DNA of 64,000 nucleotides, taken from Deinococcus aestuarii. GTDB taxonomy: Bacteria > Deinococcota > Deinococci > Deinococcales > Deinococcaceae. Below are positions 46,901 to 55,042 of this stretch, one piece after another; position 1 is the first letter of the stretch; each line of letters begins with the position of its first letter. Under the pieces are notes generated by a model. It saw only the letters and a list, made by a program, of their open reading frames with translations, had not been told where the DNA came from and ran no database searches. The translations under genes were made by a program, and so were the position numbers. The stretch lies in the NCBI RefSeq assembly GCF_018863415.1, contig NZ_JAHKSN010000003.1, positions 124,001 through 188,000 on the forward strand, written 5' to 3'.

Positions 46901-47403
46901 CGCTGCACGAGGTCGAGGGCCCCGCGAACGTCCCCCCGCGCCTCGTGCCCGGCGGCCAGCCCGGTCAGCGCGGCCCGCTGCCGCTCCGCAACCTGGGAGC
47001 GCCGCGCTTCCAGCCACGCCGTCCACGCTTCCGAGTCAAACTCCAGGCCGTCCAGCAGCACGCCGCTGCCCAGGGCCTGGGCCTGCCCGAAGTCGCCTGC
47101 GGCCACCAGCCGCGCCAGCTCCAGGGCGTCCACCCGGCTCACCCGCAACGCCAGCAGGGGTCCACGGGTGTCCAGGCACGGCTCCAGCGGGGTGCGGCGC
47201 AGCCGGTGCAGGGTCTTGCGGAGGTTCTGCCGCGCGCCGTCCTCGCCCAGTTCTCCCCACAGCAGCTCGGCGAGCTCCTCGCGGGAGGTTGGCCCGTCGA
47301 GCGCCAGGACGGCGACCAGGGCCCGGGTCTTGCGCGTGCCCAGATCGACCTCGGCGCCGTCCACGCGCAGCGTGCAGCGCCCCAGGACCTCTACCTCCAG
47401 CAT
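43924..47403 (-). CDS. SARP-type transcriptional activator with AAA/NACHT-like ATPase and TPR repeats
   Basis: This protein of about 1,159 residues, starting at ATG 47403 (MLEVEVLG), has four parts. An OmpR/SARP-type winged helix comes first (LGTRKTRALVAVLAL...LLWGELGEDGARQNLRKTLHRLRR). A BTAD helical domain runs to about residue 230 and ends in RRYEHLRHLTAGLGLAPEPAT. The ATPase module has Walker A GEPGVGKT (about 265) and Walker B TLILDDLHWFD (about 370). A long TPR-like C-terminal half completes it. The architecture matches large signal-integrating activators of the AfsR/BTAD class. Its targets are unknown; the adjacent small genes and the direct-repeat array at 26285-26318 are candidates. 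Confidence 0.86.
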   Translation of the reverse strand: MLEVEVLGRCTLRVDGAEVDLGTRKTRALVAVLALDGPTSREELAELLWGELGEDGARQNLRKTLHRLRRTPLEPCLDTRGPLLALRVSRVDALELARLVAAGDFGQAQALGSGVLLDGLEFDSEAWTAWLEARRSQVAERQRAALTGLAAGHEARGDVRGALDLVQRALALDEFDEAATRDAMRYHLALGDRAGALRRYEHLRHLTAGLGLAPEPATGELAARARHPPARFAPPAVPADLLHAPLVGREASWRHLSALTVPLAVILGEPGVGKTRLATEFARTRGPFLVARGREEAARTPFAPFAGLLRSALSEGWKADALAEVWRLEAARLVPECAPGATLPPGEAHGRARFLEGLTRAVLDALGGATLILDDLHWFDEGSLELVAGLVRRAQGGRLLATARPHELGTAEGARRLLETLREGGLCATHAIGTLAEPDVLALIQALSGAGGGTLFARRLYAATSGHPLYLLELLRGLFETGELRAEGGGWATPYDDATRDYAELPIPETLRDTVLARVARLQPLTRHLLAAASLIGERFESAWLAGLEADTFSRLDALEGACRAGLLETEPTGLRFRHELLRRTLDESLGPERRRALHATLAGQLAHLQAPPERVAHHLERAGRGQDALPYLEQATVNAGQVFANHEALAYTERMLEYEQGDTRRWSLERRRLWFMRSVTDAETYARHLDRLEGLAGRSGDPDRLAEVCGVRGLFYLFRGQAAELAAEAERMLALPGLPGAFRAHALYLRGHARMRLGRSAQALDDFTQALELQQTAGDAETIVSTEDMENGLTSACLACGDFERAAFHNGQVLGRLDTATGLSSIYALNWQAHLGTLEGRFGAARVTFDRVAARALERRDWSALTWVLRHRASLLLALGEPDAAREDIGSVLRLSAGQYLRLEAVLTGLSAEAWRLRGEIGEALGAVNAALGAFEHLGASGADPAVAEARLTLAGLLTECGDLPAARAELEAVRALDETSDGLTLRLYRAARETAAARLDLMEGQPARALDRLRATPDLDHAPYVDRAAHATELARALALNGDGEGALRQLGALDLPPPLVPRALDVGLGAHLTRGEVPADLLARARTALTLEGAAPTDRLELAATVVRALDAAGHDPAEVRALAGTLLAALARSLEGRPGKRAGLLGRFQPGLHLS

Positions 47404-47758
47404 GATCGCCACCCCGCTGTGTGCCGCTGCCCGGTGCGGCGCGACCCGGCGTCCGTGAACTCCCTGTCCTCGACCAGTATGTCAGACCACTTCCCGGGGC
47501 CGCATCCGTGAGCTGGCCTCACCGCACCCCCCTGCCTGAACCGGCCACCGAGCAGCCCGACTCCCTGTCCGGCTCTGGCGGCTCAGCTTCCAGCGGGCGG
47601 ACCGTCCGGACGGGTGACCGAGGTTCAGACCACCCGCTCGACCTGTGGGGACCCCACAAGCGGTTCGTGGGAAAAAGGCCCCCGGCTCGCCCGGCCGACG
47701 CTGCCGGGTCCGCGACGGGACGGTCGCCCAGCGCCGAATTGGCCCTGGTTGCCGGACT
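47404..47758. promoter_or_regulatory. Intergenic region between the SARP regulator and the SDR gene
   Basis: No gene is recognisable. A perfect 7+1+7 palindrome, TGTGGGGACCCCACA, lies at 47644-47658 and could be an operator for the regulator gene or a hairpin ending the leftward LacI-controlled operon. No convincing -35/-10 pair is seen. Confidence 0.4.
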
Positions 47759-48511
47759 TCAGCCCAGTGGGCGTCCGCCGTCCACCGGAAGAATGCAGCC
47801 GGTGCTGAAGGTGAGGTGTGTGACGGCGGCAAGCACGGCACGGGCGACCTCCTCGGGTCGGGCGATGCGGCCCAGCGGCGTGCGGGCGGTCTGGGCGGCG
47901 ATCAGCTCGGTGGGCATCCGCTGGGCGTACTCGCCGTCCACCCAGCCGGGCGAGACGCTGAGCACCCGGATATCCGGCGCCAGCGCCCGGCCCAGGCTGC
48001 GGGTCAGCGAGTCGAGCGCGGCCTTGCTGGCACAGTAGGCGACGTTGCTGCCCAGCCCCGTCTGCCCCGCGACCGAGCTGATGTTGACGACCAGCCCGCC
48101 CTCTCCCTCCCGCAACAGCGGCGCGAAGGCCCGCACGCAAGCAAAGGCGCCGCGCACGTTCACCCGCAAGATGGTGTCGATCCACTCGTCGGTCAGGCCG
48201 TCCAAGTCCGCGTGCGGCACCGGCGTGGTCACCCCGGCATTGTTGACGAGCAGGTCGAGGCGGCCCTCACGCGCACGCACGCCCTCGGCGGCGGTCCCCA
48301 GCGTGGCGCTGTCGTCCACCCGGGTGAGCAGGGCGCGGTGTGCGCCCCTCCCCGGCAGGCGGGCCGCCAGCGCCGCCGCCCGCGCCTCGCCGCCCGCGTA
48401 CCCGACCAGCACGGTGGCGCCCGCCCCGGCCAGCACCTCGCAGATCGCCGTCCCGATGCCGCCCGCCCCGCCGGTGACGAGGGCCACCCGTCCGCCCAGT
48501 TCGCCCGTCAC
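47759..48511 (-). CDS. Short-chain dehydrogenase/reductase (SDR)
   Basis: This 250-residue classical SDR starts at GTG 48511, overlapping the lacI-family stop (GTGA). It shows TGGAGGIG (residues about 14-21), NNAG, the Ser in NISSVAG and YCASKAA (Tyr about 161). The ending STGCILPVDGG is standard. It is the last gene of the leftward arm of the LacI-controlled locus and probably oxidises or reduces a pathway intermediate. Confidence 0.87.
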   Translation of the reverse strand: MTGELGGRVALVTGGAGGIGTAICEVLAGAGATVLVGYAGGEARAAALAARLPGRGAHRALLTRVDDSATLGTAAEGVRAREGRLDLLVNNAGVTTPVPHADLDGLTDEWIDTILRVNVRGAFACVRAFAPLLREGEGGLVVNISSVAGQTGLGSNVAYCASKAALDSLTRSLGRALAPDIRVLSVSPGWVDGEYAQRMPTELIAAQTARTPLGRIARPEEVARAVLAAVTHLTFSTGCILPVDGGRPLG

Positions 48512-49533
48512 GGCGGGGCCCCCCGCACGGTGCCGCGCCAGATCAGTTCGCCGGGGTGCAGGCGGGGGCCACCGTCCGGCCGTGGGTCGTCGAGCACGCG
48601 CAGGGCGTCCTCGATCATGGCCTCCAACGGCTGGCGGATGGTGGTGAGCTGGTACGCCACCCGCCCGGCCTCCTGAATGCCGTCGAACCCGATCACGCTG
48701 ACCTCCTCGGGCACCCGGCGGCCCAGCAGGCGCAGGGCGTCCAATACCCCGATGGCAACGATGTCGTTGGCGCCGAAGATGGCGTCCGGTCGCTCCCCCG
48801 CCGCGTGCAGGTCGAGGGTCGCCTGCACCCCCCAGTCGTACTGAAAGGCGCGGGCGGGCGCGGCGACCGGGCTCAGGCCCGCCTCCGCCAGCCACCCGGC
48901 AAAACCCCGCAGGCGGTCCTGATGGGTGGACGTGTCGGGGTCGCCGCCGACGAAGGCGAGCCTGCGCGCCCCGCTGCCGTACAGAAGCTGTGCGGCCAGC
49001 CGTCCCCCGGCGTGGTTGTCGCAGGCGACCGAGAGCAGGTCGTGGCCGGGCAGACGCCGGTTGAACAGCAGCACCGGGACGCCGCCCCGGGCCACGTCCC
49101 CCAGGGTGGGCGGGGTGCTGGTCAGGCGCGTCGGGAAGACGATGGCGGCCTCGATCTGGTAGGCCCGCGCGGCGTCGAGCGTCTCCTGCACGTCGCGCCG
49201 GGCGTCGTGGGTGAGGAGCAGGGCCCGCTGCCCGCGCGCCTCCAGCGCCTGCGCCATCTGCGAGAGCGCCTGCGGGTAGAAGGGGTTGTGCAAGTCGCCC
49301 ACGATCAGGGCCACGATCCCGCTGCGCCGGGTGGAGAGGCTGCGGGCAATCGCGTTGGGGTGGTAGCCCAGCCGCTCGGCGGCCTCCAGCACGCGGCGGC
49401 GCGTCTGGGGGCTGATGCGCGCTCCCGGCGTAAAGGCCCGCGACACCGCCGACTGGGACACGCCCGCCTCACGCGACACGTCGATGGACGTGACACGCCG
49501 GGGCGGGGCGGGAAGAGTCGGGGGCTGGGTCAT
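48508..49533 (-). CDS. LacI-family transcriptional regulator
   Basis: This 341-residue regulator starts at ATG 49533. The N-terminal helix-turn-helix and hinge are classic: VTSIDVSREAGVSQSAVSRAF, then RRRVLEAAERLGYHPN. The periplasmic-binding-like effector domain follows (VALIVGDLHNPFYPQ, IFGANDIVAIGVLDALR, VIGFDG, TTIRQPLEAM). It is the obvious candidate to bind the GCATACGTATGC operators at 53105 and 53382, which flank both arms of the locus; this pairing is inferred. It lies within the operon it would regulate. Confidence 0.9.
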   Translation of the reverse strand: MTQPPTLPAPPRRVTSIDVSREAGVSQSAVSRAFTPGARISPQTRRRVLEAAERLGYHPNAIARSLSTRRSGIVALIVGDLHNPFYPQALSQMAQALEARGQRALLLTHDARRDVQETLDAARAYQIEAAIVFPTRLTSTPPTLGDVARGGVPVLLFNRRLPGHDLLSVACDNHAGGRLAAQLLYGSGARRLAFVGGDPDTSTHQDRLRGFAGWLAEAGLSPVAAPARAFQYDWGVQATLDLHAAGERPDAIFGANDIVAIGVLDALRLLGRRVPEEVSVIGFDGIQEAGRVAYQLTTIRQPLEAMIEDALRVLDDPRPDGGPRLHPGELIWRGTVRGAPP

Positions 49534-49578
49534 GGGCTGTTCAGGATAGGGGGTGGGGCAGCGTCGCCGGGACAACTC

Positions 49579-50877
49579 TCAAGGAACTGCGGTCACGGGG
49601 ACCGCCTCGCCGTACCGCTCGACCCGCAGGTCGGCCTGGCGCTGGTGACCTGCGAAGCCCTCCACACCGCAGATCACCGAGCAGTGTCTCCCGACGACCG
49701 CGCTGGCCCCCGCGGTCGCCCGCTGGTAGGTGACGGTCTTGAGGAACTTGCCGACCCACAGCCCCCCGGTGTAGCGCGCCGCGCGCCCCGTCGGCAGGAT
49801 GTGGTTCGTGCCGATGGCCTTGTCGCCGTAGGCCACGTTCGTCTCCGGCCCGAGGAACAGCGAGCCGTAGTTGGTCATGTGCTCCAGGAAGTAGTTCGGG
49901 TCGCGGGTCAGCACCTGCACATGCTCGGAGGCGATCTCGTCGGCCAGGCGCACCATCTCCTCGTCCGAGTCGGCGAGGATGATCTGGCCGTAGTCGCGCC
50001 ACGCCTGCCCGGCAACGTCCGCCGTCCTCAGCACGCCGAGTTGCCGCTCGATCTCGGGGACCACCGCCCGCGCCAGCGTCTCGGAGGTGGTCAGCAGCAC
50101 CGCCGGGCTGTTCGGCCCGTGTTCGGCCTGCCCCAGCAGGTCGGTGGCGACCATCTCGGCGTCGGCGGAATCGTCGGCGATGACCAGGGTCTCGGTCGGC
50201 CCCGCGAGGAGGTCGATGCCCACCTGGCCGAACAGTTGCCGCTTGGCTTCCGCTACGTAGGCGTTGCCGGGCCCGACGAGCATGTCCACCGCCCCAATGC
50301 TCCCTGTCCCCAGCGCGAGCGCGGCGAGGGCCTGCACGCCGCCCATGATGTAGATCTCGTCGGCCCCGGCGAGGTGCATCGTCGCCACCGTGGCGGGGTA
50401 GGGCTGCCCGGCCTTGGGCGGGGTCACGGCGGCCACCCGGGAGACGCCCGCGACCTTCGCCGTCGCCACGCTCATGATGGCGCTGGCGACCATCGGATAG
50501 CGCCCGCCCGGCACGTAGCAGGCCACGCTGCCCACCGGCAGGACCCGGTGCCCCAGCGTCACGCCCGGCAGCGTCTCGACCTCCACGTCCTGAATGGAGG
50601 CACGCTGCGCCCGGGCGAAACGTTGCACCTGCTCCAGCGCGAAGCGGATGGACTCCAGGTGCTCGTCCGGCACCTGGGCGACCAGAGCCTCTATCTCGGC
50701 CTCGCTCAGCCGGAAGGACGGCGGATTCCACCCGTCGAACCGCTCCGAGAGTTCCCGCAGGGCCTCGTCGCCGCTGGCGCGAACGTCCTCGATGATGCCA
50801 CGCACCGTCCCCTCGACCTCGGCGTGGACTTGGAGTTGGGTCTGGGCGCTCATGCCGGGTTTCAGGGTGCGGGCCAT
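49579..50877 (-). CDS. Histidinol-dehydrogenase-like zinc/NAD alcohol dehydrogenase (paralogue 1)
   Basis: This 432-residue HisD-superfamily protein retains [27 protein letters not shown] and [14 protein letters not shown]. The zinc-ligand Gln and His lie in QAEHGPNS, the general acid/base Glu-His in ASEHVQV (about residue 317), the Asp in [13 protein letters not shown] and a C-terminal His in GFAGHQ. No histidine-biosynthesis genes are nearby, so a catabolic dehydrogenase oxidising a primary alcohol to the acid (as in HpsN-type enzymes) is more likely. A second, clearly related copy lies at 60204-61487. Confidence 0.83.
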   Translation of the reverse strand: MARTLKPGMSAQTQLQVHAEVEGTVRGIIEDVRASGDEALRELSERFDGWNPPSFRLSEAEIEALVAQVPDEHLESIRFALEQVQRFARAQRASIQDVEVETLPGVTLGHRVLPVGSVACYVPGGRYPMVASAIMSVATAKVAGVSRVAAVTPPKAGQPYPATVATMHLAGADEIYIMGGVQALAALALGTGSIGAVDMLVGPGNAYVAEAKRQLFGQVGIDLLAGPTETLVIADDSADAEMVATDLLGQAEHGPNSPAVLLTTSETLARAVVPEIERQLGVLRTADVAGQAWRDYGQIILADSDEEMVRLADEIASEHVQVLTRDPNYFLEHMTNYGSLFLGPETNVAYGDKAIGTNHILPTGRAARYTGGLWVGKFLKTVTYQRATAGASAVVGRHCSVICGVEGFAGHQRQADLRVERYGEAVPVTAVP

Positions 50878-50917
50878 CGGGGCTCTCCTCTCGGGATGGG
50901 TGGCGGTCGGCTGGAGG

Positions 50918-51715
50918 TCAAGAGCTGGCTGGGGATGTGGACAGGACCTCCTGACCGCGCAGCTCCCGCACCACGGCGCGGGCCGCTCCCCCGAGCAGGG
51001 CGAGGTCGGACCCGGCGGTCACGAAGCGGTAACCAAGGTCCACCGCCGCACGGGCGAGGTCGGCGCCGGGCGTGAAGATGCCGGGGATGAGGCCAAGGCG
51101 CAGGGTGGCTTCGGCGATGCGGGCGACGACCGGGGCGACCTCGCCGTGCCGGAAGTCCAGGGAGGCGCGGCCCGTGAGGCTCAAACTCAGGTCCCCCGGA
51201 CCGACGTACACGCCGCTGAGGCCGGGCGTGCCCAGGATGGCGTCGAGATTCTGGACGGCCTGCGCCGTCTCGATCATGGCGAACACCAGCGTCTCCCGGT
51301 CGGCGCGCTCCCCGTAGTCCTCGCCGTACACCAGCCGGGCGCGGGTGGGGCCGAAGCTGCGCCCGCCCTGCGGCGCGTACCGGCAGGCGTGGACGAGGGC
51401 GCGGGCCTGCGCGGGCGTGTCGATCATGGGGCAGATCACCCCGGCGGCCCCGGCGTCCAGGGCCCGCATCAGGTCGGGCGGGTGCAGCCAGGGCACGCGC
51501 ACGAGCGGCGCGGCGGGCGTGCCCGCGATGGCCTCCAGCGTGGCGACGAGCCCGCCGTCCCCGATCAGGCCGTGTTGCAGGTCCACCGTCAGGCTGTCGT
51601 ACCCCGCGCGGCCCATCACCTCCGCGCTCACCCCGCCGGGGAGGTGCAGCCAGCCATTGAGCACGGTCTCCCCGGCGAAGAGACGGCCCTGAAGGCGTGA
51701 GAGGGCGTCAGGCAT
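50918..51715 (-). CDS. HpcH/HpaI-type aldolase
   Basis: This 265-residue class II aldolase starts at ATG 51715 and overlaps the hydrolase gene by 8 bp. Family features are [13 protein letters not shown] (active-site His), LVRVPW (substrate Arg), [19 protein letters not shown] (metal Glu) and [12 protein letters not shown] (metal Asp). It cleaves 2-keto-3-deoxy acids or 4-hydroxy-2-oxo acids to pyruvate plus an aldehyde using a divalent metal. It is likely the carbon-carbon cleavage step of the LacI-controlled pathway. Confidence 0.88.
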   Translation of the reverse strand: MPDALSRLQGRLFAGETVLNGWLHLPGGVSAEVMGRAGYDSLTVDLQHGLIGDGGLVATLEAIAGTPAAPLVRVPWLHPPDLMRALDAGAAGVICPMIDTPAQARALVHACRYAPQGGRSFGPTRARLVYGEDYGERADRETLVFAMIETAQAVQNLDAILGTPGLSGVYVGPGDLSLSLTGRASLDFRHGEVAPVVARIAEATLRLGLIPGIFTPGADLARAAVDLGYRFVTAGSDLALLGGAARAVVRELRGQEVLSTSPASS

Positions 51716-52379
51716 GAGCCACCGTGTTGAGCGTGTCTGAGACGGCATCCGGAGCATCCAACGGAAGGTAATGCCCCGCTTCCGGAACGATGCGGACGGA
51801 GGCATGGGGGGCGAACGAGCGCAGGTCTTCCGCGAGGCGAGGCGGCGTGACGGTATCCTCCGCGCCGACGAGCAGCGTCAGCGGCCCGGTGAAGCGGGCG
51901 ACATCGGCGCGGCTGTCCGGGCGGGACCGCAGGAGGCCGAGCTGTTCCAGGTAGACCTCCGGCCCCACCCGCCGCGCCATCTCCAGCACAGCCCCGCGAT
52001 TGGGACCTGCGCCGCCCGCCAGGGCTTCCGCCACCTCCCCGAAGTGCCCGGCGCGAACCTGGCGTTCGTGGGCCGCCCACGTCTCCAACTGAAGCGGCGT
52101 GGGCGCGTGCGGGTTGGCGCCCAGCAGGGTGAGACGGGCGAGCCTCTCCGGGGCCCGGCGCAGCACCTCGAAGGCGACGATGGCCCCCAGCGAGAAGCCC
52201 ACGAGGTGCACCCTCCCTCCGGTCGGCAGCGTAGCCAGAACGCGTGCGGCGGCCTCCGGCAGCGAGTCGCCACGCACCATGTCGAGCAGGCACGCCCCCT
52301 TCGGCAGGGCCACACCCGCCCACAGCGCCGCGTCACACAGCGTGCCCGGCACCAACACCGCTCGCGGCTCGCCGGTCAC
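51708..52379 (-). CDS. Alpha/beta hydrolase
   Basis: This 223-residue hydrolase has the oxyanion segment LVPGTLCDAALW, nucleophile elbow GFSLGA (about residue 62), Asp in GAEDTVTPP and His in AGHYLPLD. The size fits small esterases or enol-lactonases. It uses a GTG start at 52379, 4 bp after the cupin gene's stop, and overlaps the aldolase gene. The substrate is unknown. Confidence 0.82.
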   Translation of the reverse strand: MTGEPRAVLVPGTLCDAALWAGVALPKGACLLDMVRGDSLPEAAARVLATLPTGGRVHLVGFSLGAIVAFEVLRRAPERLARLTLLGANPHAPTPLQLETWAAHERQVRAGHFGEVAEALAGGAGPNRGAVLEMARRVGPEVYLEQLGLLRSRPDSRADVARFTGPLTLLVGAEDTVTPPRLAEDLRSFAPHASVRIVPEAGHYLPLDAPDAVSDTLNTVAHA

Positions 52380-52383
52380 GGCG

Positions 52384-52995
52384 CTACTCGTCCCCGAACT
52401 GCCGGCGCATCTGCCCTTCGAGTTCCGCGAAGTTCCCCGGCTTGATCATCTTGCCCCGTTCGTCGGCCTCGAAGCCGTGCTCGCGCGCCTTGCGGATGAC
52501 CTCGGGCGCCCAATAGGGGTCCTTGCCCCCGTAGACCTCGTGCTTTTCCAGCACCGCGAAAATCCAGCTTTCGCCCTCGTCCACGGCCTCGAAGCCGCGC
52601 CAGAGCCGGGGCGGCAACGTCACGTAGTCGAATTCCCCCAGGATCGTCTCGCCATCCACCCGGTCCTCGTGCTCGCCCCAGTAAAAGCGCCAGCGGCCCC
52701 GCAGCGGCAGGAAGGACTCGATGTAGTCGTGGGTGTGGTAGGCGGGCCCGTTGCCCTGCCGGGCGCGGACCATACCGATCTGAAAGCCGTGGGGCGTGGT
52801 GATCAAGGGCGCGTAGGCGTCGTTCTCCGAGGCCGTGTCGCCGATGATCGCGTAATTGTGCCGCTGGTGCCCGGGAATGATGCTGTCGATAAACATCAGC
52901 GGCACGGCGCGCGGCTTCAGGTCGGCAAATCGCACCACGTTGCCGGTCATCGCCCCGAGGTCCTCGGCGGGTCTGGTGTTCGGGCTGGAAGTCAT
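52384..52995 (-). CDS. Cupin-domain protein
   Basis: This 203-residue protein has a cupin barrel: GNGPAYHTHDYIESFLPLRGRWRFYWGE contains the first metal-binding motif (H-x-H...E), and EFDYVTLPPRLWRGFEA the second. It could be a dioxygenase, isomerase or regulator. As the first gene of the leftward arm it follows the promoter/operator at 53105-53147 by about 115 bp. No further specificity can be read. Confidence 0.8.
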   Translation of the reverse strand: MTSSPNTRPAEDLGAMTGNVVRFADLKPRAVPLMFIDSIIPGHQRHNYAIIGDTASENDAYAPLITTPHGFQIGMVRARQGNGPAYHTHDYIESFLPLRGRWRFYWGEHEDRVDGETILGEFDYVTLPPRLWRGFEAVDEGESWIFAVLEKHEVYGGKDPYWAPEVIRKAREHGFEADERGKMIKPGNFAELEGQMRRQFGDE

Positions 52996-53102
52996 GCGGA
53001 CTCCTGGGGGAAGAGAGAGGGCACCGTGTCGACGGGACTTCGGGAAAACCAGCTCGGGGCGGGGACAAGGGCCGTGGACCGTCGCTCACCGGCGGCGACA
53101 GA

Positions 53103-53147
53103 TTGCATACGTATGCGCACCGTACTCCCGAGGTCGAGCGCCGTCAA
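53103..53147 (-). promoter_or_regulatory. Leftward promoter with LacI-type operator
   Basis: On the minus strand TTGACG (-35, 53142-53147), a 17-bp spacer and TACGGT (-10, 53119-53124) are followed within 2 bp by the palindrome GCATACGTATGC (53105-53116). The extended 18-mer TTGCATACGTATGCGCAC (plus strand 53103-53120) recurs, inverted, at 53378-53395. Bound repressor would cover the transcription start. Confidence 0.82.
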
Positions 53148-53347
53148 GGAGGGGCGGGGAGGAGTCCCGGTTCGTCGCCTCCCTGGCGGAGCGGGCGTAG
53201 GGCACACGGGGCGAATTTCTGGAAAACATCCACCGGCACACCACCTATCGGGAACAGCGAGAAGGCAGCGGTCAACATGCTGTCCCGCTGTTTTACCTGC
53301 GACCGCAGAATCGGGGGCAGCTCCAGGAGAGTGAAACTGTGAAGGAC
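53125..53347. other. Spacer between the divergent LacI-controlled promoters
   Basis: About 220 bp with no recognised gene or motif lies between the two -35 elements. It keeps the two operators 277 bp apart centre to centre, a distance compatible with looping by a tetrameric LacI-type protein, though that is only a possibility. Confidence 0.4.
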
Positions 53348-53395
53348 TTGACAAATTCTCACGGCCGTGCTTACGATGTGCGCATACGTATGCAA
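53348..53395 (+). promoter_or_regulatory. Rightward promoter with LacI-type operator
   Basis: TTGACA (-35, 53348-53353), an 18-bp spacer and TACGAT (-10, 53372-53377) are followed by the palindrome GCATACGTATGC at 53382-53393, the mirror image of the leftward site. It drives the ABC transporter and SnoaL-like genes. A leader of about 200 nt with no recognised gene precedes the ATG at 53596. Confidence 0.85.
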
Positions 53396-53595
53396 AGGTA
53401 GAGGAGGTGCATCGTTCGCCCGTCGCCGGTCGTTCCCTGGGCGCGGCGATCCTGGCAGAGCCGTCCTGAGACCTGCGATTTGCCCTGACCCCCGTGGCCG
53501 ACCGGCTGCCCGGCGACCTCCGCCGAAGCTCAGACGCGGCGCCGCCTTTGTCCGCATCCTGTTTCCGGTCACGACCAAGCGAGGAGAGACGACAG

Positions 53596-54963
53596 ATGGA
53601 CCATGCACGAAAGGCAGTTCGGCAGCGGGTAGGCCTGGCCCTCGGTCTGACTGGGGTGATGGGGTTCGGGTCGCTGGCGGTTCAGGCTCAGAGCGCGACC
53701 ACCTACGGTCTGAAACCCGGCAAGCCCTACGCCGGGACCCAACTGAGGTTCTTGATCTGTTGCGCCACGGCCGGGCAGTTCGCCCAGATGATCAAGCTCA
53801 CCGGCGAGGGCAGCGAGTTCCAGCGGCTGACCGGCATCACGGTCAAGTGGGACAACACCCCCTACGAGGCGTTGCAGCAAAAGATTCTGGTGGAGGCCAC
53901 CACGGGCAGCACCTATGACGTGGTGGCCTGGGTGGACGCCTGGGGCGAGGCCTTCAAGTCGCAGCTCCTGCCTCTGAACAGCCGGATCGCGGCGGACAAG
54001 ATCAACATGCGGGATTACCCGGGCGCCTATGTCGAGGCGTCCTCGGACGCGGCGGGCAACGTCGTCGGGCTGCCCTTTCGCGGCCACCCGCTGGTGCTGT
54101 TTTACCGCAAGGACATCTTCGACGAGCTCAAGCTGCCGGTCCCTAAAACGTGGCAGGACGTGATCCGGACAGCGACCACCATCCAGCAGCGCAAGCCGGG
54201 CATGACGGGGCTGTCCACGATGTACGGGGTGCGCTCCGGGCAAAACCTGTTCAACTGGGTCAGCATGGTGTGGGGCAACGGCGCCGACCTCCTCGACAAA
54301 CAGGGACGCCCGGTCTTCAACGGCCCCAGGGGCGTGCAGGCCACCCAGGTCTATATCGACATCCTCCGCAAGAACAAGGTGACCAACCCCGCCGCCACGA
54401 CCTTTGCGGAGCCGGAGTCCTCCACCGAGATCCTCCAGGGCCGGGCCGCCATGTGGGTCGGCTGGTGGTGGTACTGGGCCCGCTTCTCCGACCCCAAGGC
54501 GGTGACCCCGGCCGTGCTGAACAACATCGGCTTTGCGGCGGCGCCGGGCTGGGCGGGCGGCAAGACCCAGAACTACGCCCTGATCTGGCCGCTGGGGATC
54601 TTCAAGAACTCCAAGAACCCCGACGCCGCCTGGGAATTCGTCAAGTACGTCACCAACACCGACGTGCAGAAGAAGGTGGCCGCCAACCGCTCCGTTCTCG
54701 CCGAGGCGGACAACACCATCGTGACTTTCTCGGGCATGAACGACGCCAGGGTCAACGCGGCCAACGGCGGGATCCCCCGGGTCGGCGCCCAGGTCCTGCG
54801 GACCGCCCGCACCCTGCCGCAGGTCAAGACCTGGGCCGAGATTCAGAGCGTGCTGGAGATCGGCATCAACGAGATGGCGACGGGCGCCGCCGTCAAGCCC
54901 ACCCTCGACCGCATGGCCCGCGACGTGGACGCCATTCAGAAGCGCGCCGGTTACTACAAGTAG
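53596..54963 (+). CDS. ABC transporter sugar-type substrate-binding protein
   Basis: This 455-residue family 1 extracellular solute-binding protein starts at ATG 53596, with GGAGAG upstream. Residues 1-30 form a signal peptide ending VQAQS. The mature part has the family features KWDNTPYEALQQKILVEATTG, YDVVAWVDAWGEAF, LPFRGHPLVLFYRKDIF and GRAAMWVGWWW. It delivers a small polar solute, probably sugar-like, to the two permeases downstream. A short hairpin follows the stop. Confidence 0.9.
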   Translation: MDHARKAVRQRVGLALGLTGVMGFGSLAVQAQSATTYGLKPGKPYAGTQLRFLICCATAGQFAQMIKLTGEGSEFQRLTGITVKWDNTPYEALQQKILVEATTGSTYDVVAWVDAWGEAFKSQLLPLNSRIAADKINMRDYPGAYVEASSDAAGNVVGLPFRGHPLVLFYRKDIFDELKLPVPKTWQDVIRTATTIQQRKPGMTGLSTMYGVRSGQNLFNWVSMVWGNGADLLDKQGRPVFNGPRGVQATQVYIDILRKNKVTNPAATTFAEPESSTEILQGRAAMWVGWWWYWARFSDPKAVTPAVLNNIGFAAAPGWAGGKTQNYALIWPLGIFKNSKNPDAAWEFVKYVTNTDVQKKVAANRSVLAEADNTIVTFSGMNDARVNAANGGIPRVGAQVLRTARTLPQVKTWAEIQSVLEIGINEMATGAAVKPTLDRMARDVDAIQKRAGYYK

Positions 54964-54967
54964 AGCC

Positions 54968-54982
54968 GCAGGCCGGGCCTGC
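54968..54982 (+). other. Intercistronic hairpin after the binding-protein gene
   Basis: GCAGGCC-G-GGCCTGC is a perfect inverted repeat 4 bp after the stop, with no T-run. Such hairpins between binding-protein and permease genes often stabilise the upstream mRNA or partly terminate, giving excess binding protein. Confidence 0.55.
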
Positions 54983-55042
54983 TTCACCCGGGGGAGGCCC
55001 GCCACCAGGCGCTGGCCTCCCTCCGCCGCCGAGGTGCCCCGT

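Noticed and set aside
49579..50877. Genuine histidine-biosynthesis hisD
   Set aside because: No other his genes nearby, a divergent paralogue in the same regulon and LacI-type control all favour a catabolic dehydrogenase.
48556..51075. Plus-strand open frame of about 840 codons across three genes
   Set aside because: Antisense to the LacI, HisD-like and aldolase genes, all of which have clear family motifs; low-complexity composition.
53407..53470. Possible short leader peptide in the 5' leader of the binding-protein gene
   Set aside because: A GTG-initiated frame of about 20 codons exists, but its start lies inside the only SD-like sequence and nothing else supports translation.
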